Shown: positions 1 through 6,791, counted from the first letter of the stretch. The stretch is DNA of 7,177 bases from Bacillota bacterium (GCA_021802375.1 JAKAAL010000199.1:1-7177); one strand, 5' to 3'. The notes: generated from the sequence alone by a model not told the origin. Numbers and translations: made by a program.

Positions 1-1539
1 ACGGACACCAATAGCCAGATGAATTTTCTGATGTATAAGCCTTTGGTGTATATCAACAAAACCGATGGGGTGGACTACTCGCGATCCATTGCCAAGTCGA
101 TTACGGCGAACTCGACCGGTACGCGGTACGTCATAAAGATTAATTCCCGCTATCGGTGGTCTAATGGGCATCCCGTCACTGCCCAAGATGTGGTGTTTAC
201 GTGGAACGTCATGAAGGCCGCCAGCGGAAATGGCACCTTGCCGTGGACTTACGGCGGGGCCGGAGGCGGAGGCGTGCCCACCGATTGGACCAGCGTCACC
301 GCACCAAATTCCAGCACGGTGGTGGTGACATTGGCATCGCCCGCCAACCAATCCTGGTTCATTCACAACGGACTCGCGCAAATTATCCCGGTGCCACAGT
401 CGGTATGGGACGTCCACCCCAACAATATGACCCGTGAGCTCCAGTTTATTTCCAGCGTCTCCAATCAGCCAACCAATAAGGTCTACGACGTGGTGGATGG
501 TCCCTATAAGTTTTCGGCGATGGCCCCCAACCAGTATTGGTCCTTTGTCCCTAATCCGTCCTATGGCGGACAAAAATCGCGTATCACCAAGCTTATCTTC
601 CAATATGAGACCTCTCCGGCCTCCGAATATACCGCACTAAAGTCTGGTAACATCTCGGTGGGATATCTACCTGCCTCCTTATGGGCCAACAAAGCCCAAC
701 TCACCCATGACCAATTTTGGCCGGCCTATCTCTTTGGATTTAACATGGCACGCATCAATCAAAGTCCCCAGGCGATGGGCGGCCTCGGTCCGACCTTTAG
801 TAAGTCCTATGTCCGTCAAGCCTTAGAAATGGGCATTAATCAGGCGGGGATAATCCAGACCATCTATCACGGCCAGGGCACCGTAGAAGACAGTCCGGTT
901 CCTTCGCAACCGAAGACCGTCTTTAACGACCCAGCCCTGAATAAGCCTCTTTACCCGTTTAACCCCAAGGCTGGTAAGGCGCTTTTAATTCAACACGGCT
1001 GGCATATGACCAACGGAGTGATGACGCGCCACGGCGTCTCCCTGTCGTTCCCACTGGTGTATACCTCGGGGAGTCAGGCCATCAAGGACACCGTCGAATT
1101 AGTCAAGCAAAATTGGGCCCAAGAAGGCATCCAAGTCCAACTTCAGCCCGAGCCCTTCGATAACGTGATTGCGGTGATGCATGGCAATCCCACCAAGTGG
1201 GATGCCGCATTCTGGGGAGGCGGGTGGACCTACCAACCCGACTACTACCCAACCGGCGGTGAACTCTTTAAGACCGGCGCGGCAGCCAACGCCGGGCACT
1301 ATAACAGCAACACCATGGACCAACTGATTACGGCGACCTATGCACCGGGCACCCCCCAAGCCAGCCAACGCGCCTTATTTGCCTACGAGGCCTACGCCCG
1401 GCAAAACGTACCGTATCTATGGTTTCCCATTATCCCGACCTTCAACGAGAGCGTGACCACCTTAAAGGGAGTCAAGTCTACCTTTAATCCCATCACTGCC
1501 CTCTTTTACCCGAACCATTGGCGTCCCACTGGTTCTTAG
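1..1539 (+). CDS. ABC transporter substrate-binding protein, family 5 (peptide/nickel/oligopeptide type), 5' truncated
   Basis: This is an extracytoplasmic binding protein of the SBP_bac_5 family (OppA/DppA/NikA-like), which delivers peptides, metal chelates or similar solutes to an ABC importer. The frame is open from base 1 (T-D-T-N-S-Q before the first ATG at 19), so the true start, the signal peptide and roughly the first 50-90 residues lie before the window. About 512 codons are visible. Family hallmarks, counted from base 1, include the RWSNGHPVTAQDVVFTW block near residues 52-68 (the usual 'W-DG-P-TA-DV' motif), a later DGPYKF, the VRQALEMGINQAGI helix, and a C-terminal WGGGWTYQPDYYPTG segment. 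It ends with TAG and is followed by a strong terminator, so it is the last gene of its transcript. The permease and ATPase partners, if linked, must lie upstream. The family is clear. The substrate cannot be read from the sequence. Confidence 0.93.
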   Translation, partial: TDTNSQMNFLMYKPLVYINKTDGVDYSRSIAKSITANSTGTRYVIKINSRYRWSNGHPVTAQDVVFTWNVMKAASGNGTLPWTYGGAGGGGVPTDWTSVTAPNSSTVVVTLASPANQSWFIHNGLAQIIPVPQSVWDVHPNNMTRELQFISSVSNQPTNKVYDVVDGPYKFSAMAPNQYWSFVPNPSYGGQKSRITKLIFQYETSPASEYTALKSGNISVGYLPASLWANKAQLTHDQFWPAYLFGFNMARINQSPQAMGGLGPTFSKSYVRQALEMGINQAGIIQTIYHGQGTVEDSPVPSQPKTVFNDPALNKPLYPFNPKAGKALLIQHGWHMTNGVMTRHGVSLSFPLVYTSGSQAIKDTVELVKQNWAQEGIQVQLQPEPFDNVIAVMHGNPTKWDAAFWGGGWTYQPDYYPTGGELFKTGAAANAGHYNSNTMDQLITATYAPGTPQASQRALFAYEAYARQNVPYLWFPIIPTFNESVTTLKGVKSTFNPITALFYPNHWRPTGS

Positions 1540-1555
1540 GATAACGCTCACGACA

Positions 1556-1613
1556 GCACACTTGAGACCGCGAGGGGTCCAACCACCCCACCGGATCAAG
1601 CGTGCGTTTTTTT
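1556..1613 (+). terminator. Rho-independent terminator of the family 5 binding-protein gene
   Basis: The outer arms GCACACTTGAGACCG (1556-1570) and CGGATCAAGCGTGC (1592-1605) pair with one mismatch and a small internal loop. Inside them GGGGT (1574-1578) pairs with ACCCC (1585-1589) around a six-base loop. Seven T residues follow at 1607-1613. It starts 17 bases after the TAG stop of the upstream gene. There is no U-run in the opposite orientation, so it should stop only rightward transcription. No clear intrinsic terminator for the convergent permease operon is visible in 1614-1658, only a weak interrupted hairpin without a U-tract. Confidence 0.85.
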
Positions 1614-1658
1614 GTGGTACCTCACTTAAAACGAGTGGGATGCCGTCGAATCATCTCC

Positions 1659-2489
1659 TTACGACGTCGTGGCCCCCGTAAGGAGACCACTAACCAGCCG
1701 CCGATTATAACGTACCACGAGAATAATGGGTGGGATGAGGGCCAGGATCCCGGCCGCAGCCTGTAACCCATAGTTAATGCTATCTTTGGTGACAAACTGC
1801 GTAATTAGTACCGTAAGTGACTCCGCATGTGAGGCAGGCGCAAAGGTAAGCGGGATTAGGAACTGACTCCATGTCATCAAAAATACCACAATGGTGGTTG
1901 AGGCCATACCCGGCCCGATCAAGGGCAGTAAAACGGCCCGCAATGTGGTCGCAATGGAAGCCCCATCAATGCGCGCCGCTTCTTCAATGGATGCCGGTAG
2001 CGACGCAATGTAACTTTTCATGAGCCAAGTAGCTAGCGGTAAGGTAGCCGAGATCTCAACCAATATCACGCCAACATAGGTGCCTACCAAGTGAAGCTGA
2101 CTCATCATCTGAAATAAAGGAACAATCACGGCGTAGGCGGGTAACGAGATGGTGCCGACAATGAGTACGAAAAATAAGTTTTTGCCGCGAAAATTAAGCC
2201 GCGCAAACGCATACCCGGCCGTGGTGGCAACCAGGACGGTCACGATAGTCGTCGCCCCGGCCTCAATTACCGAATTCAGCCCTATTCTTAAGAAGTTACC
2301 CGATGCGGTCGTGCCTGCTAGCAACTCTGAGAAGAAGCGCCAGGTTATCGGGTAGGGAATAAGATAGGGATGCCCTCCATTCACTTGCAACGGAGTCGAG
2401 ATCGACACCACCGCCGCCCAATAGACAGGTGCCAAAGACCACACCACGATGAGGATACCTAAGAACACTTGCCCCATACGCTGTCTCAC
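1659..2489 (-). CDS. Carbohydrate ABC transporter permease, MalG type (CUT1)
   Basis: This is an inner-membrane channel subunit of a CUT1 sugar importer (MalG/UgpE/LacG-like, BPD_transp_1 domain), 276 residues, normal for the family. About six hydrophobic segments are visible, near residues 8-29, 72-98, 105-128, 137-157, 196-217 and 240-260. The cytoplasmic EAA loop that docks the ATPase is EEAARIDGASIATTLRAVLL, from residue 169. The GTG start at 2489 is supported by GAGGTGA seven bases upstream and by its overlap with the preceding permease stop (GTGA). An ATG four codons further in lies too far from that site. It is the last gene of the operon and is translationally coupled to the MalF-type gene. 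The sugar is not predictable. The family assignment is secure. Confidence 0.95.
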   Translation of the reverse strand: MRQRMGQVFLGILIVVWSLAPVYWAAVVSISTPLQVNGGHPYLIPYPITWRFFSELLAGTTASGNFLRIGLNSVIEAGATTIVTVLVATTAGYAFARLNFRGKNLFFVLIVGTISLPAYAVIVPLFQMMSQLHLVGTYVGVILVEISATLPLATWLMKSYIASLPASIEEAARIDGASIATTLRAVLLPLIGPGMASTTIVVFLMTWSQFLIPLTFAPASHAESLTVLITQFVTKDSINYGLQAAAGILALIPPIILVVRYNRRLVSGLLTGATTS

Positions 2490-3421
2490 GAGTAGGTCAC
2501 CTCACGGTAGACCACGCGCAGGTACAAATAACCAACCAGCGTGATGGCCAGTGTAGCCAGCAGCGCCGCACTGATGCCCTGGCCAAAGTTTAGATTCTGA
2601 AAGGCATAAAGATAGGTTTGAATGATGGCGGATTTAGTACTCGGATCGTATCCGGTTAGCACGTAGACCTGGTCAAATATCCCGATACTCGAGACGGCAG
2701 TTTGTACCATGACAATGGCTAATGCAGGCCGCAATAGGGGAACCGTGATACGCCAGAACGCTGCTATAGAATGCGCCCCATCCACCCTCGCGGCTTCATA
2801 GAGAGTGGGTGGGATACTACGGATGCCAGCCAGCAGGATAATTGCCGAGAGTGGCACGATTTGCCACAAAAGGGCCACGGCAATGAGTACTAAGGCCAAA
2901 CCCGGATGGTCAAACCAGACCACATCATGGCGAATCAGACCAACACTTTTTAAAACCCCGTTTAGAAGGCCGGACGTGGGATTGTAAATAAAGGACCAGA
3001 GTAGTCCGGTTACAACCCCCGGCACCGCCCACGGCAATAGGACGACAGTCAAGAAAAAAGCCCGCCAACGTACACGCAACTGATTAAGCCAGTGCGCGAT
3101 GGTCAGCCCGAAGATGACCACCCCTAGCGAAGCTAACAGATAATACACCACCGTATTTCGCAGCGCCAATTGAAATGCCGGATCCGAAAGCACTTGCTGA
3201 TAATTTCTAAATCCCACAAAGGTATGGAGCCCCTGATACAGCAAATCATCGACGTGAAAACTACTCCACACACTAAATCCGAGAGGATAAAACACCAGTC
3301 CCAGAATAAGTAGCACGGCCGGAGCCACAAGCAAATAGGGGACGACAGCCTGAGAAAACCTGTGGTGCCCCGACTGCAGCGAGACACCCGCCCTCATTTT
3401 GTCAGCCTGGAGAGGCTCCAT
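2486..3421 (-). CDS. Carbohydrate ABC transporter permease, MalF type (CUT1)
   Basis: This is the partner channel subunit of the same importer (MalF/UgpA/LacF-like), 311 residues. A cytoplasmic N-terminal stretch of about 25 residues is followed by a first membrane helix (about 27-52), an extracellular loop with the typical HTFVGFRNYQQVL segment, and further helices near 86-110, 120-145, 173-198, 232-250 and 281-302. The EAA loop that contacts the ATPase is YEAARVDGAHSIAAFWRITV, from residue 208. It lacks the large extra periplasmic domain of enterobacterial MalF, as is usual in Gram-positive members. The ATG at 3421 has AAGGAG (3430-3435) eight bases upstream. The gene begins 30 bases after the binding-protein stop and its TGA overlaps the next GTG, so all three should be on one transcript. 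Confidence 0.95.
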   Translation of the reverse strand: MEPLQADKMRAGVSLQSGHHRFSQAVVPYLLVAPAVLLILGLVFYPLGFSVWSSFHVDDLLYQGLHTFVGFRNYQQVLSDPAFQLALRNTVVYYLLASLGVVIFGLTIAHWLNQLRVRWRAFFLTVVLLPWAVPGVVTGLLWSFIYNPTSGLLNGVLKSVGLIRHDVVWFDHPGLALVLIAVALLWQIVPLSAIILLAGIRSIPPTLYEAARVDGAHSIAAFWRITVPLLRPALAIVMVQTAVSSIGIFDQVYVLTGYDPSTKSAIIQTYLYAFQNLNFGQGISAALLATLAITLVGYLYLRVVYREVTYS

Positions 3422-3451
3422 CAGATCCGCTCCTTCCCTTAAAGACTGTCC

Positions 3452-4777
3452 TTACGGAGTTGCCGAAGCCATTTGTTGCGCCTCATTCGCTAAGTTCTTG
3501 AGACCGGTTTGTACCGAGACATGTCCTTCAACCACTGATTGAATCATGGTCGCGGCGTCGTTGCTAAACTGGGGATACCACACCGGAGTGCCTTGGGCGA
3601 ATAGCGGATGCACCGTCGGCAAGATGTTGAGAATTTCCTTCCCTCCGATAATTTTGTGGCTTGCCGCCAACTGGTTCAACACGTTAAGTTGCGGTGGCGG
3701 GTTACCCATGTTCGGATCGTTATAGGATAGTAGCAGCTGGGGCTTTTGCATCCACCAGTTAATGAATTCGGCCGCCGCACCCTTGTGGGTGGAAAGTTTT
3801 GGGATGCCAAGACCTTCCGGGAGCCCGAAGGTACCGGTCCGATGACCATCATGGCCCGGTAATGGAATAATTTTCAGGGAATCGCTCGCCACTTGAGAAG
3901 TCTTGGGATTTTTAAAACTACTCATAAATAAAGGTCCAGAGGTCAACGCGATGGCGATTTGGCCCGAGGCAAAGAGGTTTTGGACTTGAATGTTATGCAA
4001 GGATACGGCCCCAGGCGGAACTAAATGATCCTGGTACAATGTCTTGATAAAGGTCAACGCCTGGTACCCAGCGGAAGACGGTGTAGTAAATTGGGGTACC
4101 CACTTGGCGTTGAAAAGCTCCCCACCGGCTGACTTAATTAAGGCATACCAGTTTGTCGAGGCGCTCTCCCCTACCGATAGCGGAAATCCCACGGGGTACT
4201 GCACAATACCCTTGGCTTTTAACGTCTTGGCGTCTTGAAGCACTTGACCCCAGCTAGTAGGAAGTCTAGTAATGCCGGCCTTTTTAAAGTCGGTCACATT
4301 CACCGTCGTCTCTTTAAAGCCAAAATTGTAGGGCATCGCCAATAATTGGCCAGAAATAGTAAACACGTTGCGATTAATGGCGTTGTGGATAAGTGGTTTG
4401 CCCACATAGTGGTTCAGTGGCGTGTACCAACCCGCCTGCTGAAATTGTCCCACCCAGGACCAGTCCACTTCCGTCACATCCGCCGGGGCGATATGTGCTG
4501 CTTCTGCCGTGACAATCTTATCGTGAATGTCCGCCCAGGCGAGGGTTTCGAGTTTCACTTTAATCCCGGTCTCTTTGGTAAATTTGGCGAGTTGGGACTG
4601 AGGCATTCCTGCATACGGCGGTACCAACACCGTAATGGTCGTCCCCGCATATTGCCGATTAATGGCACCTGCCTGGTAATGGGTCTGACCGGCGGCACTG
4701 GGTGCCGCACCACAAGCACTTAACGAGCCTGCGAGAACCACCGCGCCAATCCCCCGGGTCACCGATTTTGTTTTCAA
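3452..4777 (-). CDS. Extracellular sugar-binding lipoprotein, SBP family 1
   Basis: This is the solute receptor of the CUT1 importer, anchored on the outer face of the membrane. It has 441 residues from the chosen TTG start. A short basic N-terminus (KTKSVTR) and a hydrophobic core end in the lipobox LSAC, with Cys22 as the predicted lipidated residue. The mature part has the SBP_bac_1 pattern: TITVLVPPYAG first strand, EVDWSWVGQFQQAGWYTPL, an AMPYNFGFKE segment, LFASGQIAIALTSGPLF, and FINWWMQKP near the C-terminus. The first in-frame GTG, at 4789, is rejected as start because its G is the last base of the AGGAGG ribosome-binding sequence. TTG at 4777 lies nine bases after AGGAGGTG and gives a textbook lipoprotein signal. 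It is the first gene of the operon. The family is certain, the ligand unknown; a mono- or oligosaccharide or glycerol-phosphate-type solute is the usual case. Confidence 0.95.
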   Translation of the reverse strand: MKTKSVTRGIGAVVLAGSLSACGAAPSAAGQTHYQAGAINRQYAGTTITVLVPPYAGMPQSQLAKFTKETGIKVKLETLAWADIHDKIVTAEAAHIAPADVTEVDWSWVGQFQQAGWYTPLNHYVGKPLIHNAINRNVFTISGQLLAMPYNFGFKETTVNVTDFKKAGITRLPTSWGQVLQDAKTLKAKGIVQYPVGFPLSVGESASTNWYALIKSAGGELFNAKWVPQFTTPSSAGYQALTFIKTLYQDHLVPPGAVSLHNIQVQNLFASGQIAIALTSGPLFMSSFKNPKTSQVASDSLKIIPLPGHDGHRTGTFGLPEGLGIPKLSTHKGAAAEFINWWMQKPQLLLSYNDPNMGNPPPQLNVLNQLAASHKIIGGKEILNILPTVHPLFAQGTPVWYPQFSNDAATMIQSVVEGHVSVQTGLKNLANEAQQMASATP

Positions 4778-4786
4778 AATACCACA

Positions 4787-4794
4787 CACCTCCT
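4787..4794 (-). promoter_or_regulatory. Ribosome-binding site that fixes the TTG start of the binding-protein gene
   Basis: AGGAGGTG is a perfect eight-base match to the 3' end of 16S rRNA. It lies nine bases before TTG at 4777. An automatic caller would take the overlapping GTG at 4789, which sits inside this site and cannot be used with it. Confidence 0.85.
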
Positions 4795-4893
4795 AATGAT
4801 GACCGCACCCTGTCCCGCACATTTGTTACACTGCCACCAGAGAATTTACCACAGAACCACGTATCTTACCTAACGGCCGTCAATAATTGCATA

Positions 4894-4932
4894 GGGGAAT
4901 CTTTCCCGGTAGAGGGCCCGGAAAGATTCCCC
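4894..4932. repeat. Perfect 13-bp inverted repeat (hairpin)
   Basis: GGGGAATCTTTCC (4894-4906) and GGAAAGATTCCCC (4920-4932) are exact reverse complements around a 13-base loop. Neither side has a U-run, so it is not a standard intrinsic terminator. It lies about 117 bases upstream of the binding-protein start. It could be a transcribed leader stem, an operator, or part of an RNA gene on the + strand. Confidence 0.85.
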
Positions 4933-5060
4933 CCGAAGACGGATGTTGGCCTGATCCACGGTGGCTGCCCGGGGTCGTTGGTGGCTTGGCGCCCCAACTC
5001 GCACCGCGACCACTAACGCACGTTCCACCATGCGAGGCGCTCCCATTCTACGAACCTGAC

Positions 5061-5120
5061 CCGATCCGTCATTAGCCTAAATTAGCCCGCTCGTGCCACT
5101 CCACCGGGGCTAATGATCGG
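5061..5120. repeat. Two-part inverted repeat with a duplicated left arm
   Basis: The right arm GGCTAATGATCGG (5108-5120) is complementary to CCGATC (5061-5066) plus ATTAGCC. ATTAGCC occurs twice, at 5071-5077 and 5081-5087, ten bases apart. The first copy gives a stem with a four-base bulge. The second gives an eight-base local stem (5081-5088 with 5107-5114). The two pairings exclude each other. Only the arrangement is visible; a role is not. Confidence 0.7.
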
Positions 5121-5130
5121 TATCATCACC

Positions 5131-5166
5131 TCGCGGTTCATCATTCAAGTTAACCGCGGCTTTTTT
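5131..5166 (+). terminator. Intrinsic terminator on the + strand with no evident upstream gene
   Basis: CGCGGTT (5132-5138) pairs with AACCGCG (5152-5158), extended by a T-G pair at 5131/5159, around a 13-base loop. GC and six T residues follow (5161-5166). In the other orientation the hairpin is preceded by A residues and has no U-run, so it does not look like the terminator of the leftward rmuC gene, whose stop lies nine bases away. It would stop a rightward transcript that starts somewhere in the gap and keep it from running antisense into rmuC. Confidence 0.7.
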
Positions 5167-5174
5167 GTCCCAAC

Positions 5175-6668
5175 TCAATCTAGCGCACCGATGTCCAACG
5201 GTTCCAAGAGCGGTTGCGTGTCTTCAACGGGAAGTGCCTCAACGGTCCTCAGTTTGCGCTCGATGGCCCGGGTCCGCGTGGCTGCCGTGTCAATCGTGTG
5301 ACTCGCCTCTTGTAGCTTCTTCTGGGTTTTTTCTAGCACCTCTCCAAATTTGCCAAATTCGGTCTTGACCACCCCCAGGAGTCTCCACACCTCACTCGAC
5401 CGTTTTTGAATGGCCAAAGTTCGAAATCCCATGTTTAGACTATTTAAGAGCGCGGTAATGGTGGTGGGTCCGGTGATAATGACATGATAGTCACGTTGGA
5501 CGGTTTCCCACAGTCCGGGACGCCGCAGCACCTCGGCAAACAAGCCTTCAATCGGTAAAAACAACAGGGCAAAGTCCGTGGTACGAGGCGGGTTCAAATA
5601 CTTTTCCCGGATGCTTTTTGCTTCCGTTTTAATTCGGGTTTCCAGCATCTTGCCTGCCTCCACCGCCTGACCCAAATCCCCTACATCTTGTGCTTCAACC
5701 AACCTTTGGTAATCTTCCAGGGGGAATTTCGCGTCAATCGGGAGGAACACGACGTCCTGTTTTCCCTCGTGGCCGGGCAAACGAATCGCAAAGTCGACGC
5801 GCTCCGCGCTGCCCACTTTGACCACCGCCTTTTCTTCGTATTGATCGCGCGTGAGTACCTGCTCGAGGATGTTATCGAGTTGGATTTCTCCCCAGGTGCC
5901 TCGAGATTTTACGTTGGTCAGGACTTTTTTTAAGTCTCCTACCCCGGAAGCCAAGCTCTGCATCTCCCCCAGCCCTTTTTGCACCAGCTCCAGCCGCTCA
6001 CTCACCAACTTAAACGACTCCCCTAAGCGCTGCTCCAAAGTCTGGTGTAGTTTTTCGTCCACCGTCGCTCGCATTTTCTCGAGTTTCTCACTGTTATCCT
6101 TCTGTAATGCGGTCAATTGACCTTCGACCGTGGTGCGGATTTGCTCCAGTTTGCTGGCGTTCATTTGAGTCAACTCTACTAATTGTTTCATGAAGGAATC
6201 CAAGTGATCTTTTTGTTGCGAGGCCATGCCCTGCAAAAGATCGACATGATTTCGGTTCTGTTGTTGAATCATTTGGTGGGTATTTTCTGCAAATGCATCG
6301 AATCGCGACTTCTGATGTATCTCGATCTGATTCCAAGAGTTTTGTTGCAGTTCGCGCATCCCGTCGAATCGTTTTACCTGATCTTCTAGTTGAGTACGCA
6401 GTAACGTCGTGACCATCTCCGACAGCGTCTTGACCTGATGCTCGAGGTCTTCTCGTAGGCGCATGGCGGTTTGCGCCGTTTCTTGACGGCCGAGCGCCAT
6501 CTCGTCGCGGAGAGCTTTGTCGGTCCGCTCTTGGCCTTTTTCTACGGTCGCGATCTGCCCAGCCAAGTAGTCTTTGAGGGTCCTCGAAACGTTCCCGGTG
6601 ATTAATAGGATTAGAAACAGAACGTTTAATACCAGCAATATCCCTACCATGATTTCCATTACGGTCAT
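5175..6668 (-). CDS. rmuC: RmuC-family protein (membrane-anchored, coiled coil plus nuclease-like domain)
   Basis: RmuC proteins are linked in E. coli to limiting DNA inversion at short inverted repeats. Their C-terminal domain is predicted to have a PD-(D/E)XK-like fold, but the biochemical activity is not settled. This copy has 497 residues from the chosen start. A membrane helix lies at about residues 4-25. A long coiled-coil region rich in Gln, Glu, Lys and Met spans about 26-235. The RmuC domain follows, with RGTWGE (256-261), VDFAIRLPG (Asp292), PIDAKFP (310-316, Asp312 and Lys314) and PTTITALL (401-408). Asp292 and the D-A-K triplet are the likely catalytic-type residues. The ATG at 6668 is chosen because GGAGGGG lies six bases upstream and the protein then opens with the membrane helix; a TTG at 6725 only adds 19 residues without a ribosome site. 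It stands alone, 208 bases after the preceding broken gene. Confidence 0.93.
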   Translation of the reverse strand: MTVMEIMVGILLVLNVLFLILLITGNVSRTLKDYLAGQIATVEKGQERTDKALRDEMALGRQETAQTAMRLREDLEHQVKTLSEMVTTLLRTQLEDQVKRFDGMRELQQNSWNQIEIHQKSRFDAFAENTHQMIQQQNRNHVDLLQGMASQQKDHLDSFMKQLVELTQMNASKLEQIRTTVEGQLTALQKDNSEKLEKMRATVDEKLHQTLEQRLGESFKLVSERLELVQKGLGEMQSLASGVGDLKKVLTNVKSRGTWGEIQLDNILEQVLTRDQYEEKAVVKVGSAERVDFAIRLPGHEGKQDVVFLPIDAKFPLEDYQRLVEAQDVGDLGQAVEAGKMLETRIKTEAKSIREKYLNPPRTTDFALLFLPIEGLFAEVLRRPGLWETVQRDYHVIITGPTTITALLNSLNMGFRTLAIQKRSSEVWRLLGVVKTEFGKFGEVLEKTQKKLQEASHTIDTAATRTRAIERKLRTVEALPVEDTQPLLEPLDIGALD

Positions 6669-6674
6669 ACGGAT

Positions 6675-6681
6675 CCCCTCC
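6675..6681 (-). promoter_or_regulatory. Ribosome-binding site that fixes the ATG start of rmuC
   Basis: GGAGGGG lies six bases before ATG at 6668 and supports that start over the upstream in-frame TTG at 6725. A TAATAT sequence some 35 bases further upstream could be a -10 element, but no matching -35 is seen, so no promoter is called. Confidence 0.75.
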
Positions 6682-6775
6682 AGTTGGTCTACTGGGTTCC
6701 ATATTACCCAAAATCGCGAGGCCAAGCGAGATAGAGGTCTATGCGAATCCCCGAGTCACGCGAACCGGCATGCTT

Positions 6776-6791
6776 TTGGGGCTCGCCCCAA
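6776..6791. repeat. Short palindrome upstream of rmuC
   Basis: TTGGGGC (6776-6782) and GCCCCAA (6785-6791) are exact reverse complements separated by two bases. The site lies about 108 bases before the rmuC start, in the gap between the broken transporter gene and rmuC. It has no U-run on either side, so it is not a standard terminator. A protein-binding site is possible but unproven. Confidence 0.55.

Larger units (their letters stand above)
4795..5174. other. Gene-poor, inverted-repeat-rich intergenic region
   Basis: These 380 bases hold no convincing protein gene. Their left part must contain the promoter and leader of the leftward sugar operon, but no clear -35/-10 pair stands out. The central part is dense in potential stems. 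One is a perfect 13-bp hairpin (4894-4932). Another pairs 4973-4977 with 5007-5011. A third pairs GCGCC (4989-4993) and TCGCA (4999-5003) with 5031-5040 across a five-base bulge. A two-part stem lies at 5061-5120. GGTGGCT is repeated at 4960-4966 and 4980-4986. A + strand terminator closes the region at 5131-5166. I compared both strands from memory with SRP RNA, RNase P RNA, tmRNA, T-box and the common riboswitches and found no convincing match. Confidence 0.6.

Noticed and set aside
1099..1368. Open frame on the - strand inside the family 5 binding-protein gene.
   Set aside because: It is antisense to a clear family 5 binding-protein sequence and shows no family signature of its own.
1560..1580. 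ACCGCG/GGTCC elements in the + strand terminator reminiscent of a T-box terminator.
   Set aside because: They form the stem of a terminator directly after a stop codon with no leader or downstream + strand gene.
4863..4891. Possible - strand promoter TGCAAT-17-TAAGAT for the sugar operon; also a TTGACG at 4878-4883.
   Set aside because: The -35 of the first pair is poor, and TTGACG has no suitable -10 at 16-18 bases. A promoter must be nearby but cannot be placed with confidence.
5019..5033. T-box-like sequence on the - strand (ATGGTGGAACGTGCG, similar to AGGGTGGNACCGCG).
   Set aside because: No stem I or specifier loop pattern and no competing terminator are visible, and the downstream operon is for sugar uptake rather than an aminoacyl-tRNA synthetase or amino-acid gene.
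4870..5046. A 58-codon - strand reading frame (ATG at 5046, TAG at 4870-4872), Arg/Val/Ala-rich.
   Set aside because: It has only a weak CAGG ribosome-site candidate, other frames of this GC-rich stretch are also open by chance, and the perfect hairpin at 4894-4932 falls inside it. I see no recognisable protein pattern.
5030..5066. SRP-RNA-like GGTCAGGTTCG stretch on the - strand.
   Set aside because: The conserved GGAA-type tetraloop and AGCAG of the SRP helix 8 are missing, so the likeness is limited to GTCAGG.
4702..5075. Overlapping + strand open frames across the binding-protein 5' end and the gap.
   Set aside because: Composition is Pro/Arg-rich and unnatural, part lies antisense to a well-supported lipoprotein gene, and there is no ribosome-binding site.
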